A DNA stretch of 64,000 bases from CBDBIG01 sp965205845 [NCBI: bacterium] (GTDB lineage: Bacteria; SAR324), in the NCBI GenBank assembly GCA_965205845.1, contig CBDBIG010000002.1:643170-707169 (forward strand), given 5' to 3'. The position numbers and the translations under genes are program-made. The first letter of the stretch is position 1; the number at the start of each line of letters is the position of its first letter. Under the pieces are notes generated by a model, which did no database searches, was not told the DNA's origin, and saw nothing but the letters and a program-made list of their open reading frames with translations. Shown here one piece after another: positions 60,671-64,000 of the stretch.

Positions 60671-62083
60671 ATGCAAAGCCCTTTAAACACCCATCTTTTA
60701 CCCTATCAGGTGAGGTGGCTAAACGATGAAAGCCGCTTGAAAATCTGGGAGAAGTCGCGGCGGATTGGCGCAACCTACGTGCAGGCCTTTGAGGATGTGC
60801 GCGATGCCGCCAAGCAGGGGGGTTACGATGTGTGGTTTACCAGTGCAGATCAAGCCACGGCCAAAGAATACATGCTTTACTGCGCCCACTGGGCGAGTGT
60901 GTTTCAGGTCGTAGCCAAAGACTTGGGTGAGATTGCGTTGGACGAGGATAAAGGCATTAAGGTGCTGGCGATTGAATTTGCGAACGGCAAACGCATTCAT
61001 GCTTTAAGCAGCAACCCGCGTGCCTTGCGTGGTCGTGGCGGCAAGTTGGTGGTTGACGAGTTTGCCCACCACGCCCAGGGCGATGAACTTTGGCGCGCGG
61101 CCCAAGCGGTGGCCACCTGGGGACATAACATTAGGGTTTTAAGCACCCACAATGGCAAGGGCTGCCGTTTTTACCGCATGGTGACAGATGCCAAGCGAGG
61201 CAAGGCGGGTTGGAGTTTGCACACCACCCCCTTGCAAAAAGCAGTGGATGAAGGGGTGGCAGACAAAATCGCTGGCAGGCCATTAACCAAGCAAGCGCGC
61301 GCCGCCTTTATTCAAGAATGCCGCGAGCAGGCAGGCGATGAAGAGACCTTTGCCCAAGAGTATGCTTGTGAGCCGATTGACGAAGCCACCGCCTGGCTGC
61401 CTTGGGCACTGATTACCCAAGCAGAGCGCGAAGAAGCAGGGGTTCTTGCGGGCTATCACGGCGGGGTGTGTTACGTGGGCATGGACATTGGGCGCAGGGG
61501 CGACCTAAGCGTGATATGGGTGTGCGAAAAAATAGGCGATGTCTTGTGGACGCGCGAGGTGATTGCGATGCGCCGTGCGCCCTTTGCCGCCCAACTGGAT
61601 GCCCTGGCTGGGGTGTTCGCCCGCTATCAGGTGCATCGTTGCTGCCTTGATCAAACGGGCATGGGTGAGGCGGTGGTCGAACAAGCCCAAAGCCAGCATG
61701 GGCGCTCTGCCGTCGAGGGCGTGTTGTTCACCAGCAATACCAAGCAAGAGCTCGCCACCCTTGGCAAGCAGGCCTTTGAAGACCAAACCGTACGCTTGCC
61801 CGTCTCACGCGTTATCCGCGACTCGCACCATGCAGTGCGCCGCACCACCACCGCCGCAGGCAATGTACGTTTTGACGCCGAGCGCAATGCAAAAATAGGC
61901 CATGCCGACCACTTTTGGGCGCACATGCTGGCCCTTCATGCCGCCAGTGGGGGTGAGGTGCGCTATGCATATCACCGCGTCTCTCCCCGCGGTCGAGACC
62001 GTTGGGGGCAATGGGATGATGATGTGGCTGAGCGCGGGGTGCAGACCAATGCTGGCTTTGGCTTAACGAGAGGGGTGTGGTAG
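60671..62083 (+). CDS. Mu gp28-like large terminase
   Basis: The 470-aa protein has the ATPase domain with a Walker A-like WEKSRRIGATYVQ, Walker B KLVVDEFAHH and coupling ISTHNG-type VLSTHNGKG. The nuclease domain follows (VGMDIGRRGDLSVIWV, CLDQTGMGEAVVEQ, HADHFWAHMLALHA). It translocates DNA into capsids. It overlaps the portal gene by 7 bp. Confidence 0.9.
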   Translation: MQSPLNTHLLPYQVRWLNDESRLKIWEKSRRIGATYVQAFEDVRDAAKQGGYDVWFTSADQATAKEYMLYCAHWASVFQVVAKDLGEIALDEDKGIKVLAIEFANGKRIHALSSNPRALRGRGGKLVVDEFAHHAQGDELWRAAQAVATWGHNIRVLSTHNGKGCRFYRMVTDAKRGKAGWSLHTTPLQKAVDEGVADKIAGRPLTKQARAAFIQECREQAGDEETFAQEYACEPIDEATAWLPWALITQAEREEAGVLAGYHGGVCYVGMDIGRRGDLSVIWVCEKIGDVLWTREVIAMRRAPFAAQLDALAGVFARYQVHRCCLDQTGMGEAVVEQAQSQHGRSAVEGVLFTSNTKQELATLGKQAFEDQTVRLPVSRVIRDSHHAVRRTTTAAGNVRFDAERNAKIGHADHFWAHMLALHAASGGEVRYAYHRVSPRGRDRWGQWDDDVAERGVQTNAGFGLTRGVW

Positions 62084-63630
62084 AGATGCTATTCGATGCT
62101 TACGGCAAGCCTATCAACAAGAACGCTTTGCAAAAAGAGGTGGCCTCCCCTGGTGGGGTGGCCAGCTTGCGCAGGCCTTGGACCGAGAGCGTGGCCAGTG
62201 GGCTAACCCCAGCCAAACTGGGCGCGCTGCTAGGCCAAGCAAATCAGGGCGACCAAAGAGGCTACCTTACCCTGGCCGAGGAAATGGAGGAGCGCGAGGC
62301 GCATTATCGCAGCGTGCTCCAAACGCGCAAACTAGCCTTGTCAGGCCTTGAACCCCAGACGGTGACCGCGGGTGATGATGCCAAGGCAAAAGCCGAGGCC
62401 CAAGCCCTAGCTGGGGTTATTCAAGCCCCCGCTTTTAGAACCCTGTGCTTTGATTTGCTTGATGCGATTGGCAAGGGCTATAGCGTGGCAGAGATAAACT
62501 GGCAAGTGCAAGGCGAGCAGTGGCAACCCACCTACGCCTGGCGCGACCCGCGTTGGTTTTGTTGGGATAAAGACACCCTAAGCGAACTGCGCTTGATTGA
62601 TTTTCAAGGGGTGGACGGCAGCAAACTCCCACCCTACAAGTTTATCGTGCACACACCACACCTTAAAACGGGCTTGCCCGTGCGCGGAGGCGTGGCTCGC
62701 GTGGCCGTTTGGAGTTACCTCTTTAAGGCCTACGCGCTCAAAGACTGGGCAGCCTTTTTAGAGGTGTTTGGGATGCCCTTGCGCATTGGGCGTTATGGGC
62801 CAGGGGCTAGCGATGAAGACAAGCGCATCCTGCGTCAAGCGGTGATCAACCTTGGGAGCGATGCGGCTGCCGTGTTGCACGAGAGCATGCAAATAGAGTT
62901 TCAAGATGCGGTGCAGGGCCGGGGCGGGGAGGGCCTGTTTTTGGCAGCGGCCGAGTTTTGGGATAAGCAAACCAGCAAGGCGGTGCTTGGACAAACCGCC
63001 AGCACCGAGGGCACCCCTGGCAAACTGGGCAACGATGCCGCCCAAATGGAGGTGCGCCAAGACATACTGCGCGCAGACGCCGCCGTTTTGGCAGCCACCT
63101 TAAACCGCGACCTGGTCAAGCCTTTCATTGACCTTAATTTTGGCCAGCCCCCCGATAACCGCTATCCGCGAATTGTGTTGCCTTTGCCTGAGCCCGACAA
63201 AATGGAGGCAATCGTTGATGCCATTGCCCGCCTTGTGCCCCTTGGCTTGCGCGTTGACCAGCACACCCTGTGCGAGTTGCTCGGTTTGCCCGAACCGGGC
63301 TCCGATGCCCAGTTGCTTGGTACGCCAGCCAGCGCAACCCAAGCCAGCAACCAAGCCCTAGGGCACATATTAATAGCCCTTGCCCAAGCAACACCAGCCC
63401 AAGCGCAAAGCGAATTAGATGCCTTGACAGAGGAAACAACCCAAAACTGGCAGCCCTTGCTGGCGCCCTTGCTTGATCCCTTGGTGCAAGCCCTTGGCCA
63501 AGCGAAGAGCCCAACAGACCTCGCGCGCTTGCTCGCCCAAGCCTTGCCCGAGAGCGATCCGGCCCCCCTTGCCAAGGCGATTGCCCGCGCCACCTTTAAA
63601 GCGCGTGGCATGGGTGATGGGGAAGGCTAA
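62077..63630 (+). CDS. Mu gp29-like portal protein (DUF935)
   Basis: The 517-aa protein has DUF935 features: SGLTPAKLGALLGQANQGDQ, EMEEREAHYRSVLQTRKLAL, GKGYSVAEINWQVQ, AWRDPRWFCWDKD, DWAAFLEVFGMPLRIGRYG and AVLAATLNRDLVKPFIDLNF. It forms the dodecameric vertex through which DNA enters. GTG 62077 or ATG 62086 is the start. Confidence 0.9.
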   Translation: MVEMLFDAYGKPINKNALQKEVASPGGVASLRRPWTESVASGLTPAKLGALLGQANQGDQRGYLTLAEEMEEREAHYRSVLQTRKLALSGLEPQTVTAGDDAKAKAEAQALAGVIQAPAFRTLCFDLLDAIGKGYSVAEINWQVQGEQWQPTYAWRDPRWFCWDKDTLSELRLIDFQGVDGSKLPPYKFIVHTPHLKTGLPVRGGVARVAVWSYLFKAYALKDWAAFLEVFGMPLRIGRYGPGASDEDKRILRQAVINLGSDAAAVLHESMQIEFQDAVQGRGGEGLFLAAAEFWDKQTSKAVLGQTASTEGTPGKLGNDAAQMEVRQDILRADAAVLAATLNRDLVKPFIDLNFGQPPDNRYPRIVLPLPEPDKMEAIVDAIARLVPLGLRVDQHTLCELLGLPEPGSDAQLLGTPASATQASNQALGHILIALAQATPAQAQSELDALTEETTQNWQPLLAPLLDPLVQALGQAKSPTDLARLLAQALPESDPAPLAKAIARATFKARGMGDGEG

Positions 63631-63635
63631 AAACC

Positions 63636-64000
63636 ATGCCCACACCCAAGCCCAGGCTTTCATTTTACACCCACCCCGCCCAAAGAAGCCCTTGCCTACC
63701 TTCAAGGCCAAAAAACTAAAACCCGCCTTTGACTATCGCGATGTTTGGCGTGAGGAGCACGCCTTGGGCTTTAGCGTGGCCCAAGGCAATGCAGTTGGAT
63801 GTGTTGCGTGCCATCCGCGATGGTCTTGCTGAGGCGCTGGCCAAGGGCAAAACCTTTGAGGGTTTTAAAAAAGACCTCATCCCCACCCTCCAACAAAAAG
63901 GATGGTGGGGCATAAAAGGCAAAAAAGACCCCAAAACGGGCAAGATAGAGCAAGTGCGCCTTGGGAGCCCACGCCGTTTACGCACCATTTTTTGGGCCAA
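63636..64000 (+). pseudogene. MuF/gp30-like head morphogenesis protein, two frameshifts, cut by the window
   Basis: Frame A (ATG 63636) gives MPTPKPRLSFYTHP, frame B gives FKAKKLKPAFDYRDVWREEH and ALGFSVA, and frame C gives AMQLDVLRAIRDGLAEAL then FKKDLIPTLQQKGWWGIK and LGSPRRLRTIF. These are consecutive pieces of gp30. Shifts lie near 63700 and 63786. The rest lies beyond the window. Confidence 0.75.

Larger units (their letters stand above)
48430..64000. mobile_element. Mu-like prophage, left part (continues past window)
   Basis: Gene order is repressor (minus) then ner, a zinc-like small protein, A, B, small ORFs, gemA, mor, membrane protein, HTH, lysis cassette, DUF2730, DUF3486, gp28, gp29, gp30. 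This matches Mu/FluMu-type phages. Frameshifts in A, DUF2730 and gp30 indicate a decaying element. The left boundary is approximate. Confidence 0.85.

Overview
The window looks like chromosome of a Gram-negative, probably proteobacterial, organism. The reasons are dapD, D-Ala-D-Ala ligase, a QseBC/PmrAB-like two-component pair, an outer-membrane-type FecR-domain protein with a twin-arginine signal, lspA, smpB, MaoC hydratase and Mu-like prophages. No rRNA is present, so the genus cannot be named. Base composition is about 50-55% GC, with AT-rich islands.

Layout. (1) 1-4975: phage graveyard. A Mu-like relic runs on the minus strand (MuA, a small ORF, GemA, a membrane protein, an HTH gene, the MuF toxin-like domain, gpG) with large internal deletions. 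It abuts a second element whose Dam-type methylase, DnaB helicase and PD-(D/E)XK exonuclease are all frameshifted; that element is bounded by roughly 185-bp inverted repeats. (2) 5193-8389: tRNA-Ser, a MaoC hydratase, a 93-bp minisatellite and a TPR protein. (3) 8400-10300: broken DUF262 and methylase fragments. (4) 10336-47154: chromosomal housekeeping genes, including an RraA-like protein, a two-component system, an M1 aminopeptidase, dapD, ddl, mutY, FecR, MFS, riboflavin synthase, MATE, a GT-C-like membrane protein, metG, ahcY, TTC38, a methylase-nuclease fusion, FAH, a peptide-binding protein, lspA, smpB and several proteins of unknown function. (5) 47.2-64 kb: the left part of a Mu-like prophage in canonical order (repressor | ner, A, B, gemA, mor, lysis genes, DUF2730, small and large terminase, portal, MuF), running off the right edge.

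Three observations stand out. First, a membrane-anchored TlpA/DipZ-like thiol oxidoreductase (18355-18939, minus) carries an in-frame TGA exactly at the first cysteine of its CxxC motif. A stem-loop with a GGTC apical loop follows 26 nt downstream, so it is a strong candidate selenoprotein. Second, downstream of the phage repressor lies a tandem array of four about 372-bp units. Each is an internally deleted repressor gene: the operator/start region joined to the last ~68 codons. Each carries its own version of the operator palindrome, with compensatory changes. Third, mid-size tandem repeats sit at many gene boundaries and repeatedly duplicate gene ends (repressor tail, FecR and MFS tails, MFS start, peptide-binding-protein tail).

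How the genes work together. The phage genes form a lytic/lysogenic switch (repressor versus Ner), replicative transposition (A, B), middle activation (Mor), lysis and packaging modules. The prophage shows decay: A, DUF2730 and MuF are each frameshifted. The chromosomal genes are mostly single-gene units; the response regulator and kinase form the one clear operon. All functions are read from sequence patterns alone, with no database search.
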